The notes beneath the pieces were generated by a model that saw only the letters and a list, made by a program, of their open reading frames with translations, did no database searches and was not told the origin of the DNA. The position numbers were made by a program, and so were the translations under genes. A stretch of DNA of 64,000 bases, taken from NCBI GenBank assembly GCA_964543195.1, contig CAZIXF010000012.1:35700-99699 (forward strand), written 5' to 3'. Source of the stretch: JAGTVG01 sp964543195 (GTDB taxonomy: Bacteria > Bacteroidota > Bacteroidia > Cytophagales > Cyclobacteriaceae). Shown piece by piece: positions 26,510 to 35,032 of the stretch (position 1 is its first letter; each line of letters starts with the position of its first letter).

Positions 26510-27118
26510 TCAGATTTCTTTGGTTATATCTTCACGTTTGAATTTTTTCTCAGCCAGCTCGGCCACCCAGAACATGGCCGCCGCCACCACGATGAGCAAA
26601 AGGGCAAAATACCCGTCCCTAATACCGAGCACATCCGTGACTTTTACAGGTCCCACATGACTGCTAAGGTAAAGTTTTTCCCAGAGTGGAAAGGTTTCAC
26701 CGAAAAGCAGAATCCCGAGAAAACTTCCACCGATAAACCAGATGGCATCGATTTTCCCGATGGCGGCTGCAGAAAAACTGGTGCCCGGACAGAAACCGCC
26801 CATGATAAAGCCGGCACCCATGATCACGCCACCCACGATACTGCTGTAGATATAATAATCGTTGATATAGACAATATCCAGGTCGATCAGTCCCATATAA
26901 TTGAAGAAGATCAATCCCAGCATGCCGGTAATGGCCGCCGTAAAGAATACTTTCAGCACAGTGGTATCATATCCATAAAACATGCCGGCCAGTTTGCGGC
27001 TTGATGAAAATCCTGCCTGTTCGAGTGCGAAACCAAAACCCAGCCCGATTGCAAAGGCAATAAGTAAGTTGATCTCGTTTGATACATTAAATAAAGGTAC
27101 TATTGGTCCCATAATCAA
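26510..27118 (-). CDS. YeeE/YedE-family sulfur transporter, subunit 2
   Basis: Integral membrane protein of 202 residues with about five to six helices and the family signature GGFCPGTSFSAAAIG (108-122), in which C110 is a candidate for handling sulfur. YeeE/YedE proteins such as TsuA import thiosulfate. This half-length version and its upstream neighbour, overlapping by 4 bases, together equal one full-length YeeE/YedE protein, so they probably pair in the membrane. They are the transport part of the operon. Confidence 0.85.
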   Translation of the reverse strand: MIMGPIVPLFNVSNEINLLIAFAIGLGFGFALEQAGFSSSRKLAGMFYGYDTTVLKVFFTAAITGMLGLIFFNYMGLIDLDIVYINDYYIYSSIVGGVIMGAGFIMGGFCPGTSFSAAAIGKIDAIWFIGGSFLGILLFGETFPLWEKLYLSSHVGPVKVTDVLGIRDGYFALLLIVVAAAMFWVAELAEKKFKREDITKEI

Positions 27119-27630
27119 ATCCAGTTTTTTCTAAATACATAAGCTAAAGCGAAGGCCGTTCCAAAAATGGCCATCATCGTTACGAATCCTGCCAGCGAAA
27201 GCACCGACATGCCGGTAAGCGCGGCACCACTGGTGCATCCACGGCCAAGCTGGGATCCGAAACCAAACAGCAAACCGCCTGCAGCAGCAAAAGCCAATCT
27301 GCGTTTTTTGGTGATCTTTGGTGATTTTTCAACCTTCCAGGTGAGTCTTCCGGAATACGCACCTGAAAGAAATCCCCCGATTATTACACCGGCAATTTCC
27401 AGTACAAGCCAGGTTTTTAATGGATTTTTTTCCGGATCAACGTATTTGCTGAAATAATCCGCCTTCTCTGCGTGGTCGGGTAACACCGTTTCAACACTGG
27501 CCACCACCATGCTCCGGGTGGCTCCGCTTGCTCCCAGTCCGCGGCCGGTCAGGTAAAAAGAGGCCAGCAGTACCAGGCCCAGTAATACCCCTGCCAGATA
27601 AGGATTCATATATTTTTTTGGTGTTTTCAT
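27115..27630 (-). CDS. YeeE/YedE-family sulfur transporter, subunit 1
   Basis: Integral membrane protein of 171 residues with about four helices. The YeeE/YedE motif appears as FGSQLGRGCTSGAALTG (124-140) with C132 in the key place. It is shorter than its downstream partner, and the two frames overlap by 4 bases (ATGA type), so production is coupled. Together with the partner it likely forms a thiosulfate- or sulfur-conducting channel that feeds or drains the adjacent oxidoreductase. Confidence 0.85.
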   Translation of the reverse strand: MKTPKKYMNPYLAGVLLGLVLLASFYLTGRGLGASGATRSMVVASVETVLPDHAEKADYFSKYVDPEKNPLKTWLVLEIAGVIIGGFLSGAYSGRLTWKVEKSPKITKKRRLAFAAAGGLLFGFGSQLGRGCTSGAALTGMSVLSLAGFVTMMAIFGTAFALAYVFRKNWI

Positions 27631-27651
27631 AATATTGTTTTATGAATTTAT

Positions 27652-28596
27652 TTAATACAAATAACGACTTTCCTGACCTGCATACACGATAATAAACCTT
27701 AACACGACGTTTCCAACCAGGATCAGGAGACCAGGTATGTAAGCAGGAATATGCCTCCCCCTGATTTCCAGGAACTCCAGGATAGCCGGGACGACCATCC
27801 CCGTAAAAACCGCTATGGTCCAGAAAGGCAGTGTGTAGGGCCCGCCAAGAAACAGCTGGGCAGCCTCTATCTGCACTTCTGTACTCGCCAGAAAACCCAT
27901 AAACATATGTATGATCAGGAAGATCTCGATCCCGATCAGAGCCAGGTCGATCCTGCTGAAAAGCCTTCTTTCCAGCTGATTCCTGGACACCATCATGATA
28001 GTGGCTGCGCCCGCCGATAATCCCGAGGCCAGGAAAAGAGGACCTAGGATGGAAGTGTTCCATAAGGGTCGAGCATTAAAAGCAGATAGCAGGATGCCGG
28101 TGTAAATACCCAGTATGACCGAGAAAAACACCATGATCCAGGCGAGGGTTTTCCGGTTTTCTATGAAAAAGGATTCCAGTTTATAAAGCCATTTAAATTT
28201 CCAGTCCCATCCCGGGAAAAGGTCCCGGATGTAGGTGGCCGACCATATGATCGACAAAGGGGTAACCACCATCAGGGTCCATGCCCCCCACGACATGGGA
28301 CTTTGCAGCTTGATGGTGGTATAAAGCTGCCAGAAATAGGGTTTATGGTTCAGGTCGATAAGCAGGGCAATCAATCCGGCTACCAATAATATGGGTGTGA
28401 TCAGAGGGGCCCATTTTATAGTCGATGGCATGTCCTTTTCCCTGCCTTTCAGATAATAGAAAGCGGCGAAAAACAGTATGCCTGCGGCCAGACCTCCCAG
28501 AAAAAGGTATAAAGGTATTTCCCATCCCCAAATATGGAGAGCAGGGTCTATTTTGGGATTCATTCTGCCACTTGTTATTATAACTTCTTCGTTCAT
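27652..28596 (-). CDS. NrfD/PsrC-type membrane subunit of sulfur oxidoreductase
   Basis: Quinone-interacting membrane anchor of 314 residues with eight to nine helices, in the NrfD/PsrC family. It starts with a short N-terminal cytoplasmic or periplasmic tail followed by IWGWEIPLYLFLGGLAAGILFFAA, the typical first helix, and later has YTLPFWTIAVFTGMVVPAILEF and a final helix LLILVGNVVLRFIIVYAGQ. It lies 12 bases after the 4Fe-4S subunit gene. It should link the menaquinone pool with the electron-transfer subunit. Confidence 0.9.
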   Translation of the reverse strand: MNEEVIITSGRMNPKIDPALHIWGWEIPLYLFLGGLAAGILFFAAFYYLKGREKDMPSTIKWAPLITPILLVAGLIALLIDLNHKPYFWQLYTTIKLQSPMSWGAWTLMVVTPLSIIWSATYIRDLFPGWDWKFKWLYKLESFFIENRKTLAWIMVFFSVILGIYTGILLSAFNARPLWNTSILGPLFLASGLSAGAATIMMVSRNQLERRLFSRIDLALIGIEIFLIIHMFMGFLASTEVQIEAAQLFLGGPYTLPFWTIAVFTGMVVPAILEFLEIRGRHIPAYIPGLLILVGNVVLRFIIVYAGQESRYLY

Positions 28597-28608
28597 TTCA
28601 AATCAGTT

Positions 28609-29142
28609 TTATATTATGAAATAAAGCTGCGGTTCTGTTCCTGCTTCGGGGATCAGTGTTTTATATTTCCTTACTTTAAGAATTTCCGATACCTCACTTT
28701 TCGGATCGTCGAGGTCTCCAAAGTACATGCATTTAGTCGGACAAACCTCAACACAGGCCGGTTTCTGACCGTTTTCCAACCGATGGGCACAGAAAGTACA
28801 TTTATCCACATAACCTTCAGGATGGGGATACCGGGCATCGTAGGGACAGGAGGCAATACAGGCCCCGCATCCGATGCATTCATCCGGGGTTACCAGAACG
28901 AGTCCGCCTTCCGCATAATGACTTGCTCCGGTGGGGCAACATCGTACACAGGGTGAATTGGCACAATGGTTACACCGCTCTGACCTTATCTCGAGCTCAA
29001 GCTGGGGATAAGTGCCTGCCGTATTTTCCACGATCCAATCCCTGCAATATCCAATCGGAACATTATTTTCAGTCTGGCAGGCCACAACGCAATCGGCACA
29101 ACCCACGCATTTTTTGGTATCTATAGCCATTGCATATCTCAT
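28609..29142 (-). CDS. 4Fe-4S dicluster electron-transfer subunit (PsrB/PhsB type)
   Basis: Electron-transfer subunit of 177 residues with four ferredoxin-like cysteine groups: CVGCADCVVAC (15-25), CNHCANSPCVRCCP (about 57-70), CIGCGACIASCPY and CTFCAHR with CVEVCPTKCM. This is the DMSO-reductase-type layout that binds four 4Fe-4S clusters. Its start overlaps the end of the catalytic subunit gene by 4 bases. It passes electrons between the NrfD subunit and the molybdoenzyme. Confidence 0.92.
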   Translation of the reverse strand: MRYAMAIDTKKCVGCADCVVACQTENNVPIGYCRDWIVENTAGTYPQLELEIRSERCNHCANSPCVRCCPTGASHYAEGGLVLVTPDECIGCGACIASCPYDARYPHPEGYVDKCTFCAHRLENGQKPACVEVCPTKCMYFGDLDDPKSEVSEILKVRKYKTLIPEAGTEPQLYFII

Positions 29143-31382
29143 GACTCAACCTCCTTTCCTTCCGGTTTTTCCAGTTTAAATGTGACAAAATTGCCCCGCA
29201 TTCCGGTGCCACCCATTATCGGATCTATTAAAACCTTAGTGATCATCTCAGAATCGCTCGCTCCTTTTCCAAAGGCTCTCGAGAGCCGTTTGTCCGTATG
29301 GCCGAAACCATGGACCATATAGACCGAATCCCATCGTATCCTTTCAGTCAGGCGCACCTTGATAGGGAAGTTCGAAAAATGCCCATCCTGGTTTTCCAGC
29401 CATACTTCCTGACCGTTATTTATTTGCCATTTTTGAGCTACTTTAGGATTTACCCATAACACATTTTCTTCCATCAGGTCGGTTAAATGGGGGTTGTTGG
29501 CTGTACGACTGAATGTATGAGCAGGGGCCCGTCCATAATTCAGGTGGTAAAATCCCGGAGGAGGCTGATCATGCTCGGTATAAACAGGAAGCGGATCAAA
29601 TCCTTCTGCCTGCAATTCGGTGGAATAGAGTTCTATTTTCCCGGTATTGGTATTGAAGGTAAAATCTTCACCTTCCCTGAAATACAGGTATGGATACTCT
29701 CTGGGGAATTTTTTTACACCAATACGCTTCATTTCTTCCAATGAAGTGCCCACCTGTCTGAATTGCCATTCCAGCAATTCTTCAATATCCTTCCATTTGA
29801 AATATTCATCGAGCCCTAATCGTGTGGCCAGTTGCTTCACCATCCACCAGGCCGGTTTCGTATTATACTTGGGTTCCGCTGCAGGCATACGTAAAGCAAT
29901 GGAAGGCTCCCTGTGCTGGTCGGTACGGCTGTAATCATATCGCTCCAGGTAAGTGCATTCGGGGAGCACCACATCGGCATAACCTGTAATTTCCATAGGC
30001 ATGGTATCTACTACTGCAATAAATTCTAGATTCTGGATGGCCTCCAGCGTTTTTTTCTTATCGGGCAGGGTGTGGATAAGGTTTGTGCCGTTTACGATCC
30101 ATGCCTTGAAATTGCACTCCCTGTCGGGAGAAGGAATGGTGGAATCACAGATATCGTTGGAAACTACTTCCAGGGCAAGTTTATATTTTCCGGGGTGGGC
30201 ATCCCGCCAGGTTCTTTTTGGTTCCGGGAATTCCGGATGAGGATAGGAGGGAAGGGTTTTTCTTTCCGGAAAATAAAATCCGCCCCGCCGGCCCCAGGAA
30301 CCCAGAATGGCATTCAATATTGCCACTGCCCTGAGGCGTTGGGTATCATCTCCATACCAGGTTACATGCCTGCCGGGATGGACGATCACGGCCGGTGAGG
30401 CATTGGCCATTTCACGCGCTGTTTCACGAATCACATCCGGTTTAATGGCTGTTTTACCATAAGCCCATTCGGGCGTATAGGGTTCTACATGTTGCTTCAG
30501 TTGTTCAAAACCATAAGTATAGCGATCCACATAATCTTTATCATACCATCCTTCTTTGATGATCACATGGATCCAGGCCAGCAACAGGGCCAGATCGGTA
30601 GAAGGTTTTATAGGAAGCCAGTGTTTCGATTTGCTGGCTGCCGTGGAATATCTGGGATCGACAGTAATGATGGTGGCACCCTTGTCGATGGCTTCTGACA
30701 TCTCCTGCACCTGGCCGTTATGCATGTTTTCACCCAGATGAGATCCGATCAGTACCAGGCAACGGGTATCCCGGATATCGGTTCGTTCCGGGGAGGCGAT
30801 GATCTCACCGTATGTGGCAAAAAAGGCGGACTCCCTCGGACCCCTGCACTGTGCAAAAGAGGGGGCACTGATATTGGTCGACCCCATCGATTTTAAAAGG
30901 TCCCCAAAAAATTTTCCTCCGGAACCATGAGTGAACAAGGCTATACATTCCGGGCCATATTTGTCAGCTACCTTTTTTAGATTATCGGCAATCAGATCGA
31001 GGGCTTCATCCCAGTCGGCCTCCACATAAACCTGCTTTCCATTAACTGTTTTCCGTATTAGCGGGGTTTTAAGCCGGTCCTCGTCCTGGTACATGCCGAT
31101 GCCTCCGGTTCCCCGGGGACATAAACGGCCGTTGCAATGCGGATCATCCTGGTTCCCTTCCAGTTTCCAGATCTCCCCCTTTTCGTCGGTATATGCCCAG
31201 GCCGCGCATTTCCAGAAGCACACTTCGCAATAGGTCGGGGTCCGGGTATAGTTCTTGACAGAGCCATTTGCCGGCTTGGTTTCAACAGAACCCTCCGACC
31301 AGTTGTAGAAGGAGGAAGCTATTGCTGCTGTTCCTATACCGGCTGTTGAAATCTTTATAAAATCTCTCCGGTTCGTTTTCAT
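29139..31382 (-). CDS. Molybdopterin oxidoreductase, thiosulfate/polysulfide reductase type (PsrA/PhsA-like)
   Basis: Catalytic subunit of 747 residues of a CISM complex. It has a Tat signal (NRRDFIKISTAGIG, 4-17), so it works outside the cytoplasmic membrane; a 4Fe-4S site C52/C55/C59/C88; and a likely molybdenum ligand C179 in SFAQCRGPRES. Domain order follows PsrA/PhsA, with VIHPGRHVTWYGDD, DTMPMEITGYADVVLPECTYLER and the C-terminal molydopterin-binding part with GRAPAHTFSRTANNP. A Cys ligand and the sulfur transporters nearby favour thiosulfate, polysulfide or tetrathionate as substrate. Direction of catalysis cannot be told from sequence. It is the first gene of the operon. Confidence 0.88.
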   Translation of the reverse strand: MKTNRRDFIKISTAGIGTAAIASSFYNWSEGSVETKPANGSVKNYTRTPTYCEVCFWKCAAWAYTDEKGEIWKLEGNQDDPHCNGRLCPRGTGGIGMYQDEDRLKTPLIRKTVNGKQVYVEADWDEALDLIADNLKKVADKYGPECIALFTHGSGGKFFGDLLKSMGSTNISAPSFAQCRGPRESAFFATYGEIIASPERTDIRDTRCLVLIGSHLGENMHNGQVQEMSEAIDKGATIITVDPRYSTAASKSKHWLPIKPSTDLALLLAWIHVIIKEGWYDKDYVDRYTYGFEQLKQHVEPYTPEWAYGKTAIKPDVIRETAREMANASPAVIVHPGRHVTWYGDDTQRLRAVAILNAILGSWGRRGGFYFPERKTLPSYPHPEFPEPKRTWRDAHPGKYKLALEVVSNDICDSTIPSPDRECNFKAWIVNGTNLIHTLPDKKKTLEAIQNLEFIAVVDTMPMEITGYADVVLPECTYLERYDYSRTDQHREPSIALRMPAAEPKYNTKPAWWMVKQLATRLGLDEYFKWKDIEELLEWQFRQVGTSLEEMKRIGVKKFPREYPYLYFREGEDFTFNTNTGKIELYSTELQAEGFDPLPVYTEHDQPPPGFYHLNYGRAPAHTFSRTANNPHLTDLMEENVLWVNPKVAQKWQINNGQEVWLENQDGHFSNFPIKVRLTERIRWDSVYMVHGFGHTDKRLSRAFGKGASDSEMITKVLIDPIMGGTGMRGNFVTFKLEKPEGKEVES

Positions 31383-31405
31383 GAATTACTGTTTTACTAG
31401 ATGAA

Positions 31406-31435
31406 CATATGATCATATAAGGATCATATCATATG
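31406..31435. promoter_or_regulatory. Nested palindrome upstream of the sulfur-respiration operon
   Basis: Arms CATATGAT (31406-31413) and ATCATATG (31428-31435) are perfect, and an inner pair ATGATC (31409-31414)/GATCAT (31422-31427) shares part of them. The palindrome is 24-53 bases before the ATG of the molybdoenzyme gene, in the promoter or leader. It could be an operator; no regulator is encoded beside it. Confidence 0.4.
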
Positions 31436-31493
31436 TAACTGTAAATATCAACATGGATCGGAAAAAAATAATTGACAATAATCAAGGCACGGT

Positions 31494-31507
31494 ATGATAT
31501 TTATCAA
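31494..31507. promoter_or_regulatory. CRP/FNR-like site upstream of the sulfur-respiration operon
   Basis: ATGATATTTATCAA differs by one base from the FNR consensus TTGAT-N4-ATCAA. It lies about 118 bases before the molybdoenzyme start and downstream of the DUF3365 gene, so only the operon can be its target. Anaerobic control by an FNR-type activator would suit a respiratory reductase, but this is inference from a short AT-rich match. Confidence 0.4.
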
Positions 31508-31631
31508 TTTTTGACAAAATTAAAATAATACTGTCTTATTTGTAATAAATTAATAATTGTCCCTTATATTTTATGAAAAGTTTGATGGATTTCCTTTTTA
31601 TGCTGAAAAAATTATAATTTATTTCTTTAAA

Positions 31632-32252
31632 TTATTCCGGGAGATGTTTTTCAAAATAATTGCGGTTAAATTTAATACTCCAGATTCCTCTGAGATCCCC
31701 CATACTATGGCCTGTAGCCTTATCTTCAGGATAAAGGGCCTGGATCAACTCATAATGCTCCTGTTTAATATCTTCACCTATCTTTCCATGGCAATTCAGG
31801 CATAGTTGATTGGATAAGATGATCGGTCTGGCAAAATGAACTGTTTCTTTTGTTATGGATACCCTGGGCGTAGGGGTGTTCCCGGAGGAGATTGTTTTTT
31901 CATAATCCTTCAGTATGTCAGATTCCGTTTTATCCGGTTTATCTCTTGGATTGCGCACATAAAAACTGGCCCGTTTGATCTCGACCCCATGTTTTTTTTC
32001 CAGCGAATCGACAATTGGATATGCGTGTACATTACAGTACTTGAGAGCCTGAGGGATCCCGTCATGCTCAATAGCTGTTTTCAAACTGGAGGCCAGTACC
32101 TGCTGGGTTTCCATGGTGATCCGGTTGCCTTCTTCTTTAGCCAGTTCCATGATCTTTTCATCGGAAATTTGATCTGTATCCCTTGACGCTGTACAGGACC
32201 CGAGCAGGAGCAGGGATGTTATTATGGCGGTGATTGTATGAATCCTTATCAT
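31632..32252 (-). CDS. DUF3365 (Tll0287-like) c-type haem lipoprotein
   Basis: A 206-residue exported protein with a lipoprotein signal (LLLLGSC, C20), a YCNVHAYP motif and one haem-binding motif CLNCH (151-155), typical of the DUF3365/Tll0287-like family that occurs as haem-containing sensor or electron-carrier domains. The domain here stands alone, without kinase or cyclase. It sits directly upstream of the sulfur-respiration operon on the same strand with a 249-base gap, so it might be a periplasmic electron carrier or redox sensor for that system, though it has a separate promoter region. Confidence 0.75.
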   Translation of the reverse strand: MIRIHTITAIITSLLLLGSCTASRDTDQISDEKIMELAKEEGNRITMETQQVLASSLKTAIEHDGIPQALKYCNVHAYPIVDSLEKKHGVEIKRASFYVRNPRDKPDKTESDILKDYEKTISSGNTPTPRVSITKETVHFARPIILSNQLCLNCHGKIGEDIKQEHYELIQALYPEDKATGHSMGDLRGIWSIKFNRNYFEKHLPE

Positions 32253-32454
32253 ATCTGTATCAATTGATATTGCTAATTTAAAAAGATAAAATATTTTACA
32301 AAATAATAATAAAAAAATTAATATGAAAATGTAATCATATGAATAATATTTAATATGTTTGTATAGTGATGATGCCGGAAAACGGCGGGAATAAAAAATA
32401 GAAGGGGTGTTTGCGGAACAGGATCCATGAATGTTTCTGTGGATTCCTTTTTGG

Positions 32455-32490
32455 TAAGGGAGCCGGATTCTTCATAGGATGGCTCCCTTA
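32455..32490. terminator. Hairpin downstream of the Gfo/Idh/MocA gene
   Basis: TAAGGGAGCC (32455-32464) and GGCTCCCTTA (32481-32490) form a perfect 10-base stem with a 16-base loop, about 50 bases past the stop codon of the minus-strand oxidoreductase. There is no clear T-run, so it is a terminator-like hairpin and not a textbook intrinsic terminator. Confidence 0.45.
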
Positions 32491-32538
32491 TTTCCTGGAC
32501 CATGCTTCCCATCCGATGATTGGAAAACCTGCTCTGCA

Positions 32539-33528
32539 TTACTGATCAGCCGGATATCTCAACCCCCAGGATCGTCTTATTCCATCCATGATATTCATAA
32601 TCCGGAGTGATTCTTCGTGCGGCATGATATCGGATTCGGTCTTATTGTTTTTCATGCAATTGATTACCTCTTCGGCTTCATAGCTGAAACCTTCGGATGC
32701 CAGGGGCAGGTCATAGGTTTTTGATCCTCCTTTTTTATAATTGATATGGAATTTATTTGCCCTGTAAAAATGGGGAATGTGAATATAACCTTTTGATCCG
32801 AAAATCCAGGCGTCATGACGCGTTTCTACGTTCACTGCAGAATAAAGTAAGGCCATCACGCCGTTTTCATAGTGGAATACATAGCCCGATTGTTCGTCAA
32901 TACCCGTGGATGAAAAAATCACGGAAGACTGGATATCTACCGGGTCTTTTTTCATGATCATTTGAGCAAAATTGATCGGATATACACCCACATCAAGCAG
33001 AGCCCCACCGGCCAGTTCAGGATCATATACCCGGCTTTTTGCATCAAATGGAAAATCATACCCGAAATCCGCTTTGATCATTTTCACCTCACCAATAACG
33101 TTTTTATCCAGCAGCTCCATAAGCTTCCTGGTGGAGGGAAGAAAACGTGTCCAGAAGGCCTCCATGAGAAAAACCTTCTCAGTTCTGGCCAGTTTGATGA
33201 TTTCATCAGCCTGCCTGGCATTTACAGTTAACGGTTTTTCACATAATACGGCTTTTCCCGCTTTAAGACATAATTTTATATTTTCGTAGTGAAAATTATG
33301 TGTAGTGGCAATGTAAATTGCATCAATTTCAGGTTTGCTCACCAGTTCTTCGTATGAATCGAACCAGGTTTTCACCTTATTTTTCTCAGCAAAATCACGG
33401 GCTCTCTGTACTGATTTGGATGCCACTCCGTAGACTATGGCATCGGGTACTACCTTCAGCGACTCAGTAAAACGTGCGGCGATATTACCACAACCTATTA
33501 CACCCCAGCAGAACTTTTCATTGATCAT
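32539..33528 (-). CDS. Gfo/Idh/MocA-family oxidoreductase
   Basis: NAD(P)-dependent sugar-type oxidoreductase of 329 residues. It has an N-terminal Rossmann motif GVIGCGNIAARF (9-20), the family signature ending in CEKPLTVNARQAD with the catalytic-type lysine (about 95), and a C-terminal alpha/beta domain with GGALLDVGVYPINFAQMI, in which DVGVYP stands for the usual D-x-G-x-H/Y-x-x-D region. Substrate is unknown. It is divergent from the fucosidase cluster, 360 bases away, which hints at a role in sugar or sugar-derivative metabolism. Confidence 0.87.
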   Translation of the reverse strand: MINEKFCWGVIGCGNIAARFTESLKVVPDAIVYGVASKSVQRARDFAEKNKVKTWFDSYEELVSKPEIDAIYIATTHNFHYENIKLCLKAGKAVLCEKPLTVNARQADEIIKLARTEKVFLMEAFWTRFLPSTRKLMELLDKNVIGEVKMIKADFGYDFPFDAKSRVYDPELAGGALLDVGVYPINFAQMIMKKDPVDIQSSVIFSSTGIDEQSGYVFHYENGVMALLYSAVNVETRHDAWIFGSKGYIHIPHFYRANKFHINYKKGGSKTYDLPLASEGFSYEAEEVINCMKNNKTESDIMPHEESLRIMNIMDGIRRSWGLRYPADQ

Positions 33529-33650
33529 TTTCTAAAATATTTAAGGTTTTTTATTTGAATTTTTAAAAAAAGTATATACATTTTAAGTCATTTTTTAATT
33601 TATATAGCTTAAATCGCTGATTTATAATTTTTTAAAATAAAAAATAAGAT

Positions 33651-33758
33651 ATGGCATTTTTAATTATAACGTCCGTAGTGATAATATCAGCAATAATGCT
33701 CATATCTTCAAAACGATTCAGGAAAAAAGTTGAAGAGATCACTTCGAAAGAAGGCTGA
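33651..33758 (+). CDS. Possible small single-helix membrane protein (35 aa)
   Basis: An ATG at 33651 opens 35 codons. The product has a hydrophobic helix (AFLIITSVVIISAIMLISS, residues 2-20) and a charged tail (KRFRKKVEEITSKEG), which is the layout of many real bacterial membrane peptides. Codons after the helix look ordinary for this genome. There is no homology I can recall, and no clear ribosome-binding site, which is normal in this phylum. Confidence 0.35.
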   Translation: MAFLIITSVVIISAIMLISSKRFRKKVEEITSKEG

Positions 33759-33886
33759 ATTTGTATTGAGGGTGAATGATATTACCTACTGAAGAACACA
33801 GCAAACTTGCTTTTTAAATTCTCAGCAAAATAATTTCTGATACAGATTTTGTGATCTTTGTTCAATCTGTTATTTTTCAGGAACAT

Positions 33887-35017
33887 ATGGGTATTAATCG
33901 TAGAAATTTCATCCAAAAGGCATCATGGATAAGTTCCGGCATTCTCGCCGCCTCCACACCCGGATTCAATGATCCCCGTAAAATTTTTCCTGCGTTTAAC
34001 TTCGATCCTGAACCTTCTGCTGCACAGAAAGCCTGGATGAAGATGGGCTTTGGAATGTTCATCCATTTTGGTGTCAACACTTTTTACGATAAGGAATGGA
34101 GTGATGGAAACCTTGACCCTTACCGGTTCAATCCCGTTGGTTTTGATAGTGATCAATGGTGCAGAGTAGCCCGGGATGCAGGTATGAAATATATAGTACT
34201 TGTAACCAAACATCACGATGGTTTTTGTCTTTGGCCGTCCAGTCATTCAAATTATACTATTTCCAGAAGCCAGTTTAACAGGGACATCGTAGCAGCTCTG
34301 GTTAGTTCAGCCCGGAAATATGATTTGAAAGTGGGTTTTTATTTCTCCCTATGGGATCAGCATATGGACCATCATATAAAAGATGAATGGATATTCATTG
34401 ATTTTATTAAAGATCAGCTGACAGAGTTACTGACCGGATACGGGGAAGTGACGTTGATCTGGTTTGATGGTTTCTGGAAACGTCAGCAAAGCGGCTGGGA
34501 GAAAAAACCTGAAGATAATGATGGGGAAGAAATTCAATCGGAAAATGATTCTGAAAGAGATATCCGTTTTGTCCATTCCTGGCGGATGGAGGGTGCCTAC
34601 AGGTGGCAGATGGATCATCTCTATAATTACATTAAATCGTTGCAGGAAAATTGTCTCGTAATGAATAATTCCACCGGCTCTTATCCCGGTGTTCCCTTAT
34701 TGCCGGTGGATATCCGTAGCGGTGAACGCTATACGGTTGTAAAAGAGGATAAAAAACTCTGGGACTGGCTTGGTAAAAAAACTTATCTTCCATTGCAGAT
34801 TGAGACCACCATGTCAACAAAAGGGAATCAGCGGTTTCCTTCAGGCAACTGGTTCTGGCATGAGTGGGATCATTCTGTGCTGAGTAAAGAGGATATTCTT
34901 TCATATCTTGAGGTTGCACGCTCAATCCAGGCCAATCTGCTTTTGAATGTAGGGCCTGATACCAGGGGAAAACTGAGGGAAGAAGATATCAGGGTATTGT
35001 CGGAGTTGGAAATATAA
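33887..35017 (+). CDS. GH29-like protein 1 (exported)
   Basis: Alpha-L-fucosidase-family protein. I chose the ATG at 33887, which gives 376 residues and a Tat-like or Sec signal (MGINRRNFIQKASWISSGIL). It keeps MFIHFG, the KHHDGF pair of substrate-site histidines, and the nucleophile-type aspartate in IWFDGFW. It also has WRMEGAYR, followed by MNNSTGSYPGVPLLPVD, shared by its two downstream paralogues but not by the canonical enzyme at 38408. It starts a tandem of three with short gaps, so they are one operon. Activity on fucosides is plausible here. Confidence 0.82.
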   Translation: MGINRRNFIQKASWISSGILAASTPGFNDPRKIFPAFNFDPEPSAAQKAWMKMGFGMFIHFGVNTFYDKEWSDGNLDPYRFNPVGFDSDQWCRVARDAGMKYIVLVTKHHDGFCLWPSSHSNYTISRSQFNRDIVAALVSSARKYDLKVGFYFSLWDQHMDHHIKDEWIFIDFIKDQLTELLTGYGEVTLIWFDGFWKRQQSGWEKKPEDNDGEEIQSENDSERDIRFVHSWRMEGAYRWQMDHLYNYIKSLQENCLVMNNSTGSYPGVPLLPVDIRSGERYTVVKEDKKLWDWLGKKTYLPLQIETTMSTKGNQRFPSGNWFWHEWDHSVLSKEDILSYLEVARSIQANLLLNVGPDTRGKLREEDIRVLSELEI

Positions 35018-35032
35018 CAATCTGAGAGAAAA

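Noticed and set aside
27491..28063. 190-codon minus-strand frame overlapping the NrfD gene
   Set aside because: Off-frame shadow; the NrfD product in the other frame is fully supported.
32318..32539. 73-codon minus-strand open frame after the Gfo/Idh/MocA gene
   Set aside because: It spans the hairpin and shows no protein-like pattern or recalled homologue; it starts at the stop codon of the gene before it. Probably chance.
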